A DNA stretch of 40,687 bases from an uncultured Clostridia bacterium (GCA_944384195.1 CALWSK010000008.1:1-40687), one strand, 5' to 3'. Counted from the first letter of the stretch, positions 25,748 through 34,480 are shown. Program-made: numbers and translations. Notes: a model not told the origin generated them from the letters alone.

Positions 25748-26308
25748 TTAGTTTGCTCTTCCTAAATATTCTCCAGTACGTGTATCTATTTTGATTTTTT
25801 CGCCTTGTTCTAAGAATAAAGGAACATTTACAGAAACTCCAGTTTCTACAACAGCTGGTTTAGTAGCTCCTGTTGCAGTATCTCCTTTAAATCCTGGTTC
25901 TGTTTCTATAATTTCAAGTTCTACAAATAATGGTGGTTCTATACCAAATACATTTCCATTATAAGATAAAACTTTTACTATTTCATTTTCTTTTACAAAT
26001 TTAAGAGTATCACCAACATCAGATGCATTTACAGCTATTTGTTCATAGCTTTCATTATCCATAAAGTGATATAATTCTCCATCATTATATAAGTAACTCA
26101 TATCTTTTCTATCTATATGTGCTCTTCCCATTTTTTCTGTAGGTCTGAAAGTTTTTTCTACTACTGCTCCTGTAACAAGGTTTTTAATTTTTGTTCTAAC
26201 AAATGCTGCTCCTTTTCCAGGTTTTACGTGTTGGAATTCTAAAATAACAAAGATATCTCCTTCGTATTCTATAGTAACACCATTTCTAAATTCACCAGCT
26301 GAAATCAT
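25748..26308 (-). CDS. efp: Translation elongation factor P
   Basis: This 186-residue three-domain beta-barrel protein resolves ribosomes stalled at polyproline. The tip loop is [10 protein letters not shown] with Lys32, the position modified in many bacteria. The domain II start ([22 protein letters not shown]) and C-terminal OB domain ([29 protein letters not shown]) are intact. The modification genes epmA/epmB or ymfI are not in the window. AAGGAGG precedes ATG; the RBS lies next to an inverted repeat that could mask it. Confidence 0.97.
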   Translation of the reverse strand: MISAGEFRNGVTIEYEGDIFVILEFQHVKPGKGAAFVRTKIKNLVTGAVVEKTFRPTEKMGRAHIDRKDMSYLYNDGELYHFMDNESYEQIAVNASDVGDTLKFVKENEIVKVLSYNGNVFGIEPPLFVELEIIETEPGFKGDTATGATKPAVVETGVSVNVPLFLEQGEKIKIDTRTGEYLGRAN

Positions 26309-26324
26309 TTAAAATTTCCTCCTT

Positions 26325-26381
26325 AAAGTTGTTTAAGATTTATTATTACAACTTTTTAAAAAAATATAATTAAAAAGTTGT
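26325..26381 (-). promoter_or_regulatory. Competing inverted repeats between aroQ and efp
   Basis: On the minus strand ACAACTTTTTAA (end of aroQ, 26381-26370) is a perfect 12-bp complement of TTAAAAAGTTGT (26359-26348). Part of the latter, AAAGTTGT, is also complementary to ACAACTTT (26332-26325), which abuts the efp AAGGAGG. The two hairpins are mutually exclusive and one could occlude the RBS. Function is inferred from geometry only. Confidence 0.4.
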
Positions 26382-26825
26382 TGTTGATTTGTTTAATATG
26401 TTATTAAAATAGTCTAGAGCCATAATATAACTATATTCTCCAAAACCGGTTATTTGTCCGATGCAAACAGGAGCTATTACAGATTTTTCTCTAAAAGGCT
26501 CTCTAGCATAAATATTTGATAAATGAACTTCTATAGTTGGTATAGATACAGAAGCTATTGCATCTCTTATAGCATAGCTATAATGTGTATAAGCTCCGGC
26601 GTTTATTATAATACCATCTATTTCATTAAAAAAACATTTTTGTATTTTATCTATTATTGCTCCTTCAGAATTAGAACAGAAGAATATAGTTTCAAAACCA
26701 AATTTTTGGGCTTCTTTACTTATTCTTCTATTTATATCTTCTAAATATTTAGAACCGTATATTTCTTTTTGTCTTATACCTAAAAAGTTTAGGTTAGGAC
26801 CATTTATTATAGCTATTTTTTTCAA
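26370..26825 (-). CDS. aroQ: 3-dehydroquinate dehydratase, type II
   Basis: This 151-residue enzyme of the shikimate pathway converts 3-dehydroquinate to 3-dehydroshikimate. Key residues are visible: INGPNLNFLG near the N-terminus, Arg18 and Tyr23 in the flexible lid (LGIRQKEIYG), NSEGAIIDKIQ, the INAGAYTHYS substrate-binding segment and EVHLSN with the catalytic His. The C-terminal IAPVCIGQITGFGEYSY is typical. It starts 4 nt after aroK with AGGTGAT before ATG, so the pair is cotranscribed. Confidence 0.95.
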   Translation of the reverse strand: MKKIAIINGPNLNFLGIRQKEIYGSKYLEDINRRISKEAQKFGFETIFFCSNSEGAIIDKIQKCFFNEIDGIIINAGAYTHYSYAIRDAIASVSIPTIEVHLSNIYAREPFREKSVIAPVCIGQITGFGEYSYIMALDYFNNILNKSTTTF

Positions 26826-26829
26826 ATTA

Positions 26830-27342
26830 TCACCTATATATATTATTTTTTAGATTTTTAGCTAAAATGAAAGGAGAGCTATCTTTTATATCATAAATCA
26901 TATCTGCATATTTTATATAAAGCTTTTCTCTTTCATTTAACAATTCTTTTATTGTTAGAATTTTATCTTTATTTTTTAACAAAGGACGATTTTCATCATT
27001 TATTAAATTTTGATAAATTTTTTCTGGGGTTGCTTTTAGGTATATAATATAACCATTTTTTTTAAGACTTTCCATACATTCTTTACATTTTATAATGCCC
27101 CCTCCAGTTGATATCACAGAATTTTTAACATCTAAGAGGTTAAGACAAGTTTGTTTTTCTAAAATTCTGAAATATTTTTCTCCAAATTGTTCAAAAATTT
27201 GTTGTATGGTTTTATTTTGTTGTTGTTGAATTATAAAATCTGTATCAAAAAAAGTCATATTACAATTTTTAGCGAGTTGTTTTCCTATAGTGGTTTTACC
27301 ACAACCCATAAAACCTATTAAAACTATATTCTTATTATACAT
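26830..27342 (-). CDS. aroK: Shikimate kinase
   Basis: This 170-residue P-loop kinase phosphorylates shikimate at the 3-hydroxyl. Walker A is GFMGCGKTT (residues 10-18), DTDFI binds Mg/shikimate, VISTGGGIIKC contains the GGG shikimate loop, and NDENRPLLKN is the lid with its Arg. The start overlaps the end of the ComFB-like gene (ATG within the last codons) and has no clear Shine-Dalgarno, so translation is probably coupled. Confidence 0.95.
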   Translation of the reverse strand: MYNKNIVLIGFMGCGKTTIGKQLAKNCNMTFFDTDFIIQQQQNKTIQQIFEQFGEKYFRILEKQTCLNLLDVKNSVISTGGGIIKCKECMESLKKNGYIIYLKATPEKIYQNLINDENRPLLKNKDKILTIKELLNEREKLYIKYADMIYDIKDSSPFILAKNLKNNIYR

Positions 27343-27616
27343 TATGTCTTGGATTTTTTTCTACAACTTTTATAGCATTAGTTATTTGTGTGATAACATC
27401 TATAGAACATTGGCTTTCATATAAAGCAAGTTTGTTGTATTTTAAGGCGTGCTCTGTTGTCACATATTTTGTAGGTAAATTGTTAAGAGCTAATGCCATA
27501 ATATCCAACTTACATCTTTCACAAAAACACGAACAATTGTTATCTTTCATAATATCTTCTAATTGATTTAAAACTAAGTCTTCCATATAATTTTTAATTT
27601 TAAATTGCTTATCCAT
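27335..27616 (-). CDS. ComFB-like protein
   Basis: This 93-residue protein resembles the late-competence ComFB family. It has a Cys cluster (Cys28, 30, 32 and 35, in CSCFCERCKLDIMALALNNLPTKYV) and family-typical helices before and after. ComFB-domain proteins have been tied to cyclic-di-nucleotide binding in some bacteria; here the function is unknown. The RBS GAGGAGG is strong. It is the first gene of a unit with aroK, overlapping it by 8 nt. Confidence 0.82.
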   Translation of the reverse strand: MDKQFKIKNYMEDLVLNQLEDIMKDNNCSCFCERCKLDIMALALNNLPTKYVTTEHALKYNKLALYESQCSIDVITQITNAIKVVEKNPRHNV

Positions 27617-27801
27617 ATGAAAACCTCCTCAAAAACATAACATTTTATATAATATAACATATTATCATAAAATTTTCAACTTTTTTATTACAAAATATGT
27701 TATTAAAGGATACCATTTTAGTATAATATAATAACTATTTCAAAGATTTATTTTTATCTTTAATATATAATTTTATATAACTTTTTTATATATTAAATTT
27801 A

Positions 27802-27810
27802 TGTTATAAT
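27802..27810 (+). promoter_or_regulatory. Extended -10 promoter of the Rpn gene pair
   Basis: TG-T-TATAAT (TATAAT 27805-27810) lies 30 bp before the first Rpn ATG, with no clear -35. The rest of 27617-27801 is AT-rich DNA separating divergent genes in which I see no further feature. Confidence 0.55.
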
Positions 27811-27840
27811 AATAAATATAGAATAGCAAGAGGTGATAAG

Positions 27841-28662
27841 ATGACAAGGGGAAAGAAGTGGGAAGATTTAAGAATAAGTGATGATTATATATTTGCAAAA
27901 GTTATGTCAGATAAGAGTTTATGTATGGAAGTATTAGAGCTTTTATTGGATATAGAAATAGGAGATATAGAATATATAGAAGAACAAAAAGCGATAGATT
28001 TAGATTATAGCGCTAAGAGTATAAGACTTGATGTATATACTAAAGATAATAAAAATATATACAATGTAGAGATGCAAACATCAGATACAAAGGAACTAGA
28101 GAAAAGGACAAGATATTATCAAGGGATTATAGATTTAAATAGTATAGAAAAAGGGGAATATTATAAAAATTTAAAAGAAACATATATAGTATTTATATGT
28201 ACGTTTGATTTATTTGGAAAAGAATTGTCAAAGTATGAGTTTGAAAGCTATTGCAATCAGGATAAAAATATAAAATTAGAAGATGGAACACATAGAATAT
28301 TTTTTAATACAAAGGCATTTGAGAAAGAAAAAAATAATAAGTTAAGAGCTTTTTTAAGATATATAAATGGAGAAAAAACAGAAGATGAATTTATAAAAAG
28401 GCTTGATAAAATGGTAGATAAAATAAAAGAAAATAAAGAGTTAAGAGGTGAGTATATGAAGTTTTTATTATTAGAACAGGATATATTTGAAGAGGGAATG
28501 AAAAAAGGAAGAGAAGAAGGAAGAGAAGAAGGAATAAAACAAGGAATGATAATAAATCAAGTAAAAATATTAAAAGAATTTAATATATCAAAGATAGAGA
28601 TAATAGAAAGATTACAAAAGGACTTTGGAATAACAAAAGAAGAGGCAGAGAAGTATTTTTAA
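27841..28662 (+). CDS. Rpn-family PD-(D/E)XK nuclease/putative transposase, copy 1
   Basis: This 273-residue protein matches the Rpn/PD-(D/E)XK transposase-like family. It begins WEDLRISDDYIFAKVMSD. The nuclease core is IRLDVYTKDNKNIYNVEMQ, with Asp64 and Glu77-x-Gln79, followed by the strand-helix RTRYYQGIIDLNSIEKGEYY. The C-terminus is a Glu/Lys/Arg/Gly-rich coiled segment (KKGREEGREEGIKQG) and a small helical end. E. coli Rpn proteins promote RecA-independent recombination and some act as phage-responsive toxins. RBS GAGGTGA precedes ATG. It is followed after 15 nt by a near-identical copy. Confidence 0.88.
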   Translation: MTRGKKWEDLRISDDYIFAKVMSDKSLCMEVLELLLDIEIGDIEYIEEQKAIDLDYSAKSIRLDVYTKDNKNIYNVEMQTSDTKELEKRTRYYQGIIDLNSIEKGEYYKNLKETYIVFICTFDLFGKELSKYEFESYCNQDKNIKLEDGTHRIFFNTKAFEKEKNNKLRAFLRYINGEKTEDEFIKRLDKMVDKIKENKELRGEYMKFLLLEQDIFEEGMKKGREEGREEGIKQGMIINQVKILKEFNISKIEIIERLQKDFGITKEEAEKYF

Positions 28663-28677
28663 ATTAGAGGTGATAAG

Positions 28678-29484
28678 ATGACAAGGGGAAAGAAGTGGGA
28701 AGATTTAAGAATAAGTGATGATTATATATTTGCAAAAGTTATGTCAGATAAGAGTTTATGTATGGAAGTATTAGAGCTTTTATTGGATATAGAAATAGGA
28801 GATATAGAATATATAGAAGAACAAAAAGCGATAGATTTAGATTATAGCGCTAAGAGTATAAGACTTGATGTATATACTAAAGATAATAAAAATATATACA
28901 ATGTAGAGATGCAAACATCAGATACAAAGGAACTAGAGAAAAGGACAAGATATTATCAAGGGATTATAGATTTAAATAGTATAGAAAAAGGGGAATATTA
29001 TAAAAATTTAAAAGAAACATATATAGTATTTATATGTACGTTTGATTTATTTGGAAAAGAATTGTCAAAGTATGAGTTTGAAAGCTATTGCAATCAGGAT
29101 AAAAATATAAAATTAGAAGATGGAACACATAGAATATTTTTTAATACAAAGGCATTTGAGAAAGAAAAAAATAATAAGTTAAGAGCTTTTTTAAGATATA
29201 TAAATGGAGAAAAAACAGAAGATGAATTTATAAAAAGGCTTGATAAAATGGTAGATAAAATAAAAGAAAATAAAGAGTTAAGAGGTGAGTATATGAAGTT
29301 TTTATTATTAGAACAGGATATATTTGAAGAGGGAATGAAAAAAGGAAGAGAAGAAGGAATAAAACAAGGAATAATAAATCAAGTAAAAATATTAAAAGAA
29401 TTTAATATATCAAAGATAGAGATAATAGAAAGATTACAAAAGGACTTTGGAATAACAAAAGAAGAGGCAGAGAAGTATTTTTAA
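28678..29484 (+). CDS. Rpn-family PD-(D/E)XK nuclease/putative transposase, copy 2
   Basis: At 268 residues this is identical to copy 1 except in the C-terminal charged segment. There it lacks one GREE unit and one Met, giving KKGREEGIKQGIINQV. Core residues Asp64 and Glu77-x-Gln79 are the same. It keeps its own GAGGTGA RBS and follows copy 1 by 15 nt, so both are likely made from one mRNA. Whether both are needed, or this is a transient duplication, cannot be judged from sequence. Confidence 0.88.
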   Translation: MTRGKKWEDLRISDDYIFAKVMSDKSLCMEVLELLLDIEIGDIEYIEEQKAIDLDYSAKSIRLDVYTKDNKNIYNVEMQTSDTKELEKRTRYYQGIIDLNSIEKGEYYKNLKETYIVFICTFDLFGKELSKYEFESYCNQDKNIKLEDGTHRIFFNTKAFEKEKNNKLRAFLRYINGEKTEDEFIKRLDKMVDKIKENKELRGEYMKFLLLEQDIFEEGMKKGREEGIKQGIINQVKILKEFNISKIEIIERLQKDFGITKEEAEKYF

Positions 29485-29522
29485 ATTAGGAAATAGTATG
29501 TATATAATTTATAGTAAAATTC

Positions 29523-29550
29523 TTGCTTTTAGGAATAGATATATTATAAT
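29523..29550 (+). promoter_or_regulatory. Promoter of pepF
   Basis: TTGCTT (29523-29528), a 16-bp spacer and TATAAT (29545-29550) lie about 42 bp before the pepF ATG. Confidence 0.65.
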
Positions 29551-29591
29551 ATATTTATGATAATATTATTAATATAAAAGGAGGCTTAAAA

Positions 29592-31373
29592 ATGGAACAA
29601 TTAAAACAACGTAGTGATATAAATCCGGAATATAAATGGAAAATAGAAGATTTAGTAAGTAGTGATAAAGTATGGCAAGAAAGATTTGATAAGCTTAATT
29701 TAGATTTTAAAAAAATGGACAAATTTAAAGAGAGCTTAGATATAGAAAACTTAGGTGAAGTTCTTAATTTAAAAGATGAGCTAGAATGTGAAACTACTAT
29801 ACTTTATGTATATGCTAATCTTAAACAAAATGAAGATAGTACAAATAGTTTTTATCAGTCTTTAGCTAGCAAAAGTGATATTCTTATGACTAACTATCAA
29901 GGTGCAGTTGCATTTTTAGAGCCTAGTATATTAGCATTAGATGAAAAATCATTATTAAATGCTTTAGAAAAACAAGATAAATTAAAAATCTATACACATT
30001 ATATAAATAATCTATTAAGAAATAAAGAACATATATTATCTAAAGATAAGGAAGAAATTTTAGCTAGTGTTTATGAAGTATGTCAAAGTGCTGATAATAT
30101 TTTTTCTATGCTTAATAATGCCGATGCTAATTTTGGATATATAAAAGATGAAAATGGAAAAGATATTTTAGTAACACACGGCAACTATGGTATGCTTTTA
30201 GAAAATTCTAATCAAGAAGTAAGAAAGCAAGCTTTTAAAGCCGTTTTTGGTTTTTATAAAAATCTTAAAAATACTATAGCATCTACGTATACTTCTAGTG
30301 TTAAGGCAGATATATTTAATGCAAAGGTTAGAAACTATAATTCTTCTTTAGAGAATGCTTTATTTCAAACTAATGTTGAAATAGATGTATATAAAAATCT
30401 TATTAAGACTGTTCATAAGTTTTTACCAGCTATGCATAAATATGTTGATATAAGAAAAAAACGTCTTGGACTTGATGAGATACATTTTTATGACTTATAC
30501 ACACCTATAGTTAAAAATGTGGATAAAAAAATAACTTTTGATCAGGCTAAAGAAATTATATTTAAAGCACTTGCTCCTCTTGGAGAAGATTATATACAAA
30601 ATCTTAAAAAAGCCTTTGATGAAGGTTGGATAGATAGATACGAAAATATAGGTAAACGTAGTGGAGCTTATGTATGGGGAGCTTATGGCACTCATCCTTT
30701 TGTATCTTTAAATTATACAGATACTTTAGATGATATGTTTACACTAGTGCACGAGCTAGGACATGCTATGCATAGCTATTATACTACTACAAATCAACCA
30801 TTTGTTTATGGAGATTATACTATATTTTTAGCAGAAGTAGCTTCTACAGTAAATGAAGCATTACTTATGGAATATTTACTTGAAACTACTGAAGATGAAG
30901 AAGAAAAATTATATCTTATAAATCATTTTATGGAGCAGTTTAGGACTACTTTATTTAGACAAACTATGTTTGCTGAATTTGAAATGATAGTCCACGAAAA
31001 AATGGAAAATGGAGAGCCTCAAACTTTTGACAGTCTTTGTGAAATATATAGAGAGCTTAACAAAAAATACTATGGAGATAATATAGTAATTGATGAGGAG
31101 ATAGCTTGGGAATGGGCTAGAATACCACATTTTTATACTGCATTTTATGTATATCAGTATGCTACAGGATATTCTTGCGCTATAGCTTTTTCTGAAAGAA
31201 TTTTAAAACAAGGCAAAACAGAAGATTATTTAGGATTTTTAAAAAGTGGTTCTTGTGATTATTCTACTGAAATACTAAAGAAAGCAGGAGTAGATATGAC
31301 AAAAACAGAACCAATAGAGAATGCTCTTAAAGTATTTGAAGGGCTTGTTAGTGATATGGAAAAAATATCTTAG
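29592..31373 (+). CDS. pepF: Oligoendopeptidase F (M3 family)
   Basis: This 593-residue cytosolic zinc peptidase hydrolyses short peptides (about 7-17 residues). The zinc site HELGHAMHS has His387, Glu388 and His391, and the third ligand Glu is in the downstream EVASTVNEALL helix. Upstream are the helical PepF N-terminal domain and RSGAYVWGAYGTHPFVSLNY; downstream is the C-terminal FYVYQYATGYSCA. Length is normal (about 600). RBS AAGGAGG precedes ATG. It is followed 9 nt later by an M29 aminopeptidase, making a peptide-degrading operon. Confidence 0.96.
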   Translation: MEQLKQRSDINPEYKWKIEDLVSSDKVWQERFDKLNLDFKKMDKFKESLDIENLGEVLNLKDELECETTILYVYANLKQNEDSTNSFYQSLASKSDILMTNYQGAVAFLEPSILALDEKSLLNALEKQDKLKIYTHYINNLLRNKEHILSKDKEEILASVYEVCQSADNIFSMLNNADANFGYIKDENGKDILVTHGNYGMLLENSNQEVRKQAFKAVFGFYKNLKNTIASTYTSSVKADIFNAKVRNYNSSLENALFQTNVEIDVYKNLIKTVHKFLPAMHKYVDIRKKRLGLDEIHFYDLYTPIVKNVDKKITFDQAKEIIFKALAPLGEDYIQNLKKAFDEGWIDRYENIGKRSGAYVWGAYGTHPFVSLNYTDTLDDMFTLVHELGHAMHSYYTTTNQPFVYGDYTIFLAEVASTVNEALLMEYLLETTEDEEEKLYLINHFMEQFRTTLFRQTMFAEFEMIVHEKMENGEPQTFDSLCEIYRELNKKYYGDNIVIDEEIAWEWARIPHFYTAFYVYQYATGYSCAIAFSERILKQGKTEDYLGFLKSGSCDYSTEILKKAGVDMTKTEPIENALKVFEGLVSDMEKIS

Positions 31374-31382
31374 GAGGTAAAT

Positions 31383-32495
31383 ATGGACTTACGTATAAAT
31401 GAGCTTGCAAAAAATTTAGTAAATTATTCTTGTAGACTAAAAGAGGGAGAGAAAGTATTAATTTCTAGCGGTGGATTTTATGATATGCCACTTGTGAAAG
31501 CTATTATAAAAGAATGCTACAAAGTGGGAGCTATTCCTTTTGTAGATATTAGCCATAATAGTATACAAAGAGAGCTTTTACTTGGAGCTAGTAATGAGCA
31601 ATTAGAATTTATGGCTAAGATAGATGGGGAGAGAATGCAGGGTATGGATGCATATATTGGTATAGGGGCTCAAGATAATTCTAGCGAGCTTGCAGATGTA
31701 CCTAGTGATAAAATGAAAATGTATTCTAGTATATATAGCCAAAAAGTTCATCAAGAAATCAGGCTTAACAAAAAATGGGTAGTTCTTAGATATCCTACAC
31801 CTAGTATGGCACAATCTGCTGGGACTAGTTTAGAAGCTTTTGAAGATTTTTATTTTAAAGTTTGTAATCTTGACTATAAAAAAATGTCTGATGCTATGGA
31901 GAAGCTAGTAAATCTTATGAATAAGACTGATAAAGTAAGAATTACTGCTAAAGATACAGATATTACTTTTTCTATAAAAGATATACCGGCTGTTAAATGT
32001 GCTGGAGAGATGAACATACCGGATGGAGAAGTTTATTCTGCTCCAGTTAAAGATAGTGTAAATGGATATATAACTTATAATACACCTTCTGAGTATCAAG
32101 GATTTACTTATCAAAATGTTAGATTGGAATTTGAAAATGGTAAGATTATTAAAGCTAGTGCAAATGATACAGAACGAATAAATAAAGTATTTGATAGTGA
32201 TGAGGGGGCTAGATATATAGGAGAGTTTGCTATAGGTGTAAATCCTTATATATTAAAGCCTATGAATAATATATTATTTGACGAGAAAATAATGGGAAGT
32301 ATACATTTTACTCCTGGAAATGCTTATGATGATGCTGATAATTCTAACAGAAGTAGTGTTCATTGGGACTTAGTACTTATTCAGACAGAAGAGTATGGAG
32401 GAGGAGAAATTTATTTTGATGATGTTCTTATAAGAAAAGATGGATATTTTGTTTTGGATGAGCTTAAATGTTTAAACCCTGAAAATTTAATTTAA
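31383..32495 (+). CDS. M29-family aminopeptidase (AmpS/aminopeptidase T type)
   Basis: This 370-residue dinuclear-metal aminopeptidase has the family ligands in order: GEMNIPDGEVYSAP (Glu), GEFAIGVNP (Glu), GSIHFTPGNAY (His, Tyr) and SSVHWDLV (His, Asp). The N-terminal domain binds substrate and lacks any signal peptide, so it is cytosolic. It would trim N-terminal residues from peptides made by PepF. RBS AGGAGG precedes ATG; the gap to pepF is 9 nt. It is not leucyl aminopeptidase M17. Confidence 0.93.
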   Translation: MDLRINELAKNLVNYSCRLKEGEKVLISSGGFYDMPLVKAIIKECYKVGAIPFVDISHNSIQRELLLGASNEQLEFMAKIDGERMQGMDAYIGIGAQDNSSELADVPSDKMKMYSSIYSQKVHQEIRLNKKWVVLRYPTPSMAQSAGTSLEAFEDFYFKVCNLDYKKMSDAMEKLVNLMNKTDKVRITAKDTDITFSIKDIPAVKCAGEMNIPDGEVYSAPVKDSVNGYITYNTPSEYQGFTYQNVRLEFENGKIIKASANDTERINKVFDSDEGARYIGEFAIGVNPYILKPMNNILFDEKIMGSIHFTPGNAYDDADNSNRSSVHWDLVLIQTEEYGGGEIYFDDVLIRKDGYFVLDELKCLNPENLI

Positions 32496-32512
32496 GGTAA
32501 GAGTATAATTTA

Positions 32513-32550
32513 TAAAAAGGCGTATTGATTTTCAATACGCCTAAGTTTAT
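32513..32550. terminator. Bidirectional terminator between M29 peptidase and transglutaminase genes
   Basis: AGGCGTATTGA and TCAATACGCCT form an 11-bp perfect stem with a 3-nt loop, flanked by AAAAA on one side and T-rich sequence on the other. The flanking genes converge. Confidence 0.85.
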
Positions 32551-32551
32551 T

Positions 32552-34402
32552 TTATTTTGAAATAGGAGTTCCGCCAGCTACGTAATTTTGTCCTATACAC
32601 ATTAAATTATATTCAAGAATATCTATTAACTGATTAATTGTATCTACATCATTTGCTGTTTTGGCTTGTTCTTTTACTACAGCTCTATAATGTAAAAAGT
32701 TTTCATATTTTTCATTTTTATGATTATCATCTAATACATAAGATATATCAGTTATTTTATCTGAAAAATCTATAATATCTTTAAGATTTTGTTTTGCTTT
32801 TTCAAGCTCTGTAGCTTGAGTATATAATTTTGCATCTCCCCAAGCACCGTGATTATTTCCAGAACCTTTAGGTACGTTTACTAGTTTAATAGTTTTAGTT
32901 CCTTCTGGAATTTCTACAAAAATATGTTCAAAGTTATCTTTCCAGCCTAGAATTTTGCTTGTATAAAGTAATTTATCATCTGCATAAACTTCAAATTGTA
33001 CTTTTCCATAGTGTCCATATGCTGTATTATCTCTAACATTTTTATTTATACCAACATTTGCTTCAAAATATTTTGGATTAGTTTTTGATATATCAAATGT
33101 CATATATCCTTCTTCTGATTTAAAAAGTCCATCTTCATAAGGATTTTCCTTACCATTAAAATATAAAGAAACAGGTTTTTGTTCAAAATTTCCGGATTTG
33201 TTTTCTAAGCTAGTTAATGGAACTGCTTTTCCAGATAATACTTCTACTTCCATTACGGATTTAGCTACTTGATTATCTTTATTTTTTAGTTCATAAACTA
33301 CTTTATATTTTCCTTCTTTTTTTGTATCAACTGTATTTTCTTTTATTACTATATTATTTTTTAAATCTGTTCCATATACGTCTCCAAAATCTTTAATATA
33401 GTCTAGAGGATTAAAATTAGAGTTTATAGGCAATACTACTTTTTTATTTGTTTCTAACCAAACACCTGGATATTGTCCCCAATTATAAGGGATACCTTCT
33501 TTTGCAAGAGGTGGAATTATATGATATGTATCATAAACTCCGTGGTTTTCAACTTCACCTCTAAGATACCAATTTTCGCCGCCCCAAGTTGTGTCCATAA
33601 GATACCACTTTCCATCTATATATACATGATTCCAAGCATGAGGTCCACCAGCATAGCCGTTTACCCAGATATTTTCAATACCCATTTTTAATAATAAATA
33701 TTCAAATCCTTTAGAATATCCACCACAAATTGCTTGTTTATCTAAAAAGGCACCTCTTAAATCACTAGGTGAGGGAGCTGACATATTATAAGATAAGCTT
33801 TTTTCAAATTCTTTTTGAACTGCTTGTATTTTTTGATATATTGTCATATCATCTTTTACAACAGAAAGTATTTTATTAGCTTCGATATCTATTTTTTTTA
33901 ATAATTGTTGATATTTATCGCCTTCTCCAGCGCCATTACCTATATGGAAAATTTGTTTTTCTACAAACCCATCTTTTGAAGTTACAACATCTGCTCCCCA
34001 GTCTTTTAAATGAAACATTCTTGGTTCTTGGCGAACAAGATATTTTTGCACATATTGAGCTTGTGTTTTATCTATTTTAATACCTAGCTCTTTATAGTTT
34101 ATTTCTACAAGATAATTTCCTTCACTATCTTTTTTGGGGTATTTTTTATTAGTATTATCATATTTTAATAATGTATCTAAGGCAACATCCCACGCTTTTT
34201 GCCCCTCTGAATTAAGTATACTTCTAGCATAATACAAATCTTTATCAAAAGCTTTAGTTACATCAAATTTAGAAAAATCTTGAGATTGTTTAGAAGATAA
34301 GATTTTTTCGTTTTTTAGTGTATTTGCATAGGCAGGAAGTGATTGTCCTAGAATTGTTACAGATAACAGACAAGCTGTTAAATTAGCTATTTTTATTTTC
34401 AT
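32552..34402 (-). CDS. Secreted transglutaminase-like protein with NPCBM domain
   Basis: This 616-residue exported protein has a signal peptide of about 26 residues (MKIKIANLTACLLSVTILGQ, then SLPAYA). The transglutaminase/protease-like core has Cys226 in QAICGGYSKG, His255 in GGPHAWNHVYIDGKWY and Asp270 in MDTTWGG, a complete triad. An Ig-like stretch follows (~345-390), then an NPCBM/NEW2 carbohydrate-binding-module-like domain (~395-540, ending GAWGDAKLYTQA), and a C-terminal helical segment. No sortase motif or membrane anchor is seen. It may crosslink or cleave proteins at the cell surface or in a glycan-rich niche. RBS AAGGGGGAA precedes ATG. Confidence 0.88.
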   Translation of the reverse strand: MKIKIANLTACLLSVTILGQSLPAYANTLKNEKILSSKQSQDFSKFDVTKAFDKDLYYARSILNSEGQKAWDVALDTLLKYDNTNKKYPKKDSEGNYLVEINYKELGIKIDKTQAQYVQKYLVRQEPRMFHLKDWGADVVTSKDGFVEKQIFHIGNGAGEGDKYQQLLKKIDIEANKILSVVKDDMTIYQKIQAVQKEFEKSLSYNMSAPSPSDLRGAFLDKQAICGGYSKGFEYLLLKMGIENIWVNGYAGGPHAWNHVYIDGKWYLMDTTWGGENWYLRGEVENHGVYDTYHIIPPLAKEGIPYNWGQYPGVWLETNKKVVLPINSNFNPLDYIKDFGDVYGTDLKNNIVIKENTVDTKKEGKYKVVYELKNKDNQVAKSVMEVEVLSGKAVPLTSLENKSGNFEQKPVSLYFNGKENPYEDGLFKSEEGYMTFDISKTNPKYFEANVGINKNVRDNTAYGHYGKVQFEVYADDKLLYTSKILGWKDNFEHIFVEIPEGTKTIKLVNVPKGSGNNHGAWGDAKLYTQATELEKAKQNLKDIIDFSDKITDISYVLDDNHKNEKYENFLHYRAVVKEQAKTANDVDTINQLIDILEYNLMCIGQNYVAGGTPISK

Positions 34403-34442
34403 AAAAATTCCCCCTTAATAAATATTTAATCATATATAAAAT

Positions 34443-34480
34443 ATATCGGTATAAATATTTATTAATATCAGTATAAATAT
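34443..34480 (-). promoter_or_regulatory. Direct repeat upstream of the transglutaminase gene
   Basis: The two copies (minus-strand reading) are ATATTTATACTGATAT and ATATTTATACCGATAT. They differ at one base and their starts are 22 bp apart, near two helical turns, 41-78 bp before the ATG. They are candidate binding sites for an unknown activator or two-component regulator. The rest of 34481-34600 is AT-rich with no clear feature. Confidence 0.45.

Larger units (their letters stand above)
27835..29490 (+). repeat. Tandem duplication of an ~837-bp unit
   Basis: The second unit begins 837 bp after the first and repeats it base for base as far as I can read, including the RBS. The exceptions are a missing 12-bp step in a short repeat (GGAAGAGAAGAA) and a missing 3 bp in the C-terminal coiled segment. 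Identity at synonymous sites points to recent duplication or ongoing gene conversion. Confidence 0.93.

Noticed and set aside
27841..29484. Insertion sequence flanked by inverted repeats
   Set aside because: No terminal inverted repeats or target-site duplication are visible; Rpn genes carry a transposase-like fold but these look like a simple tandem gene duplication.
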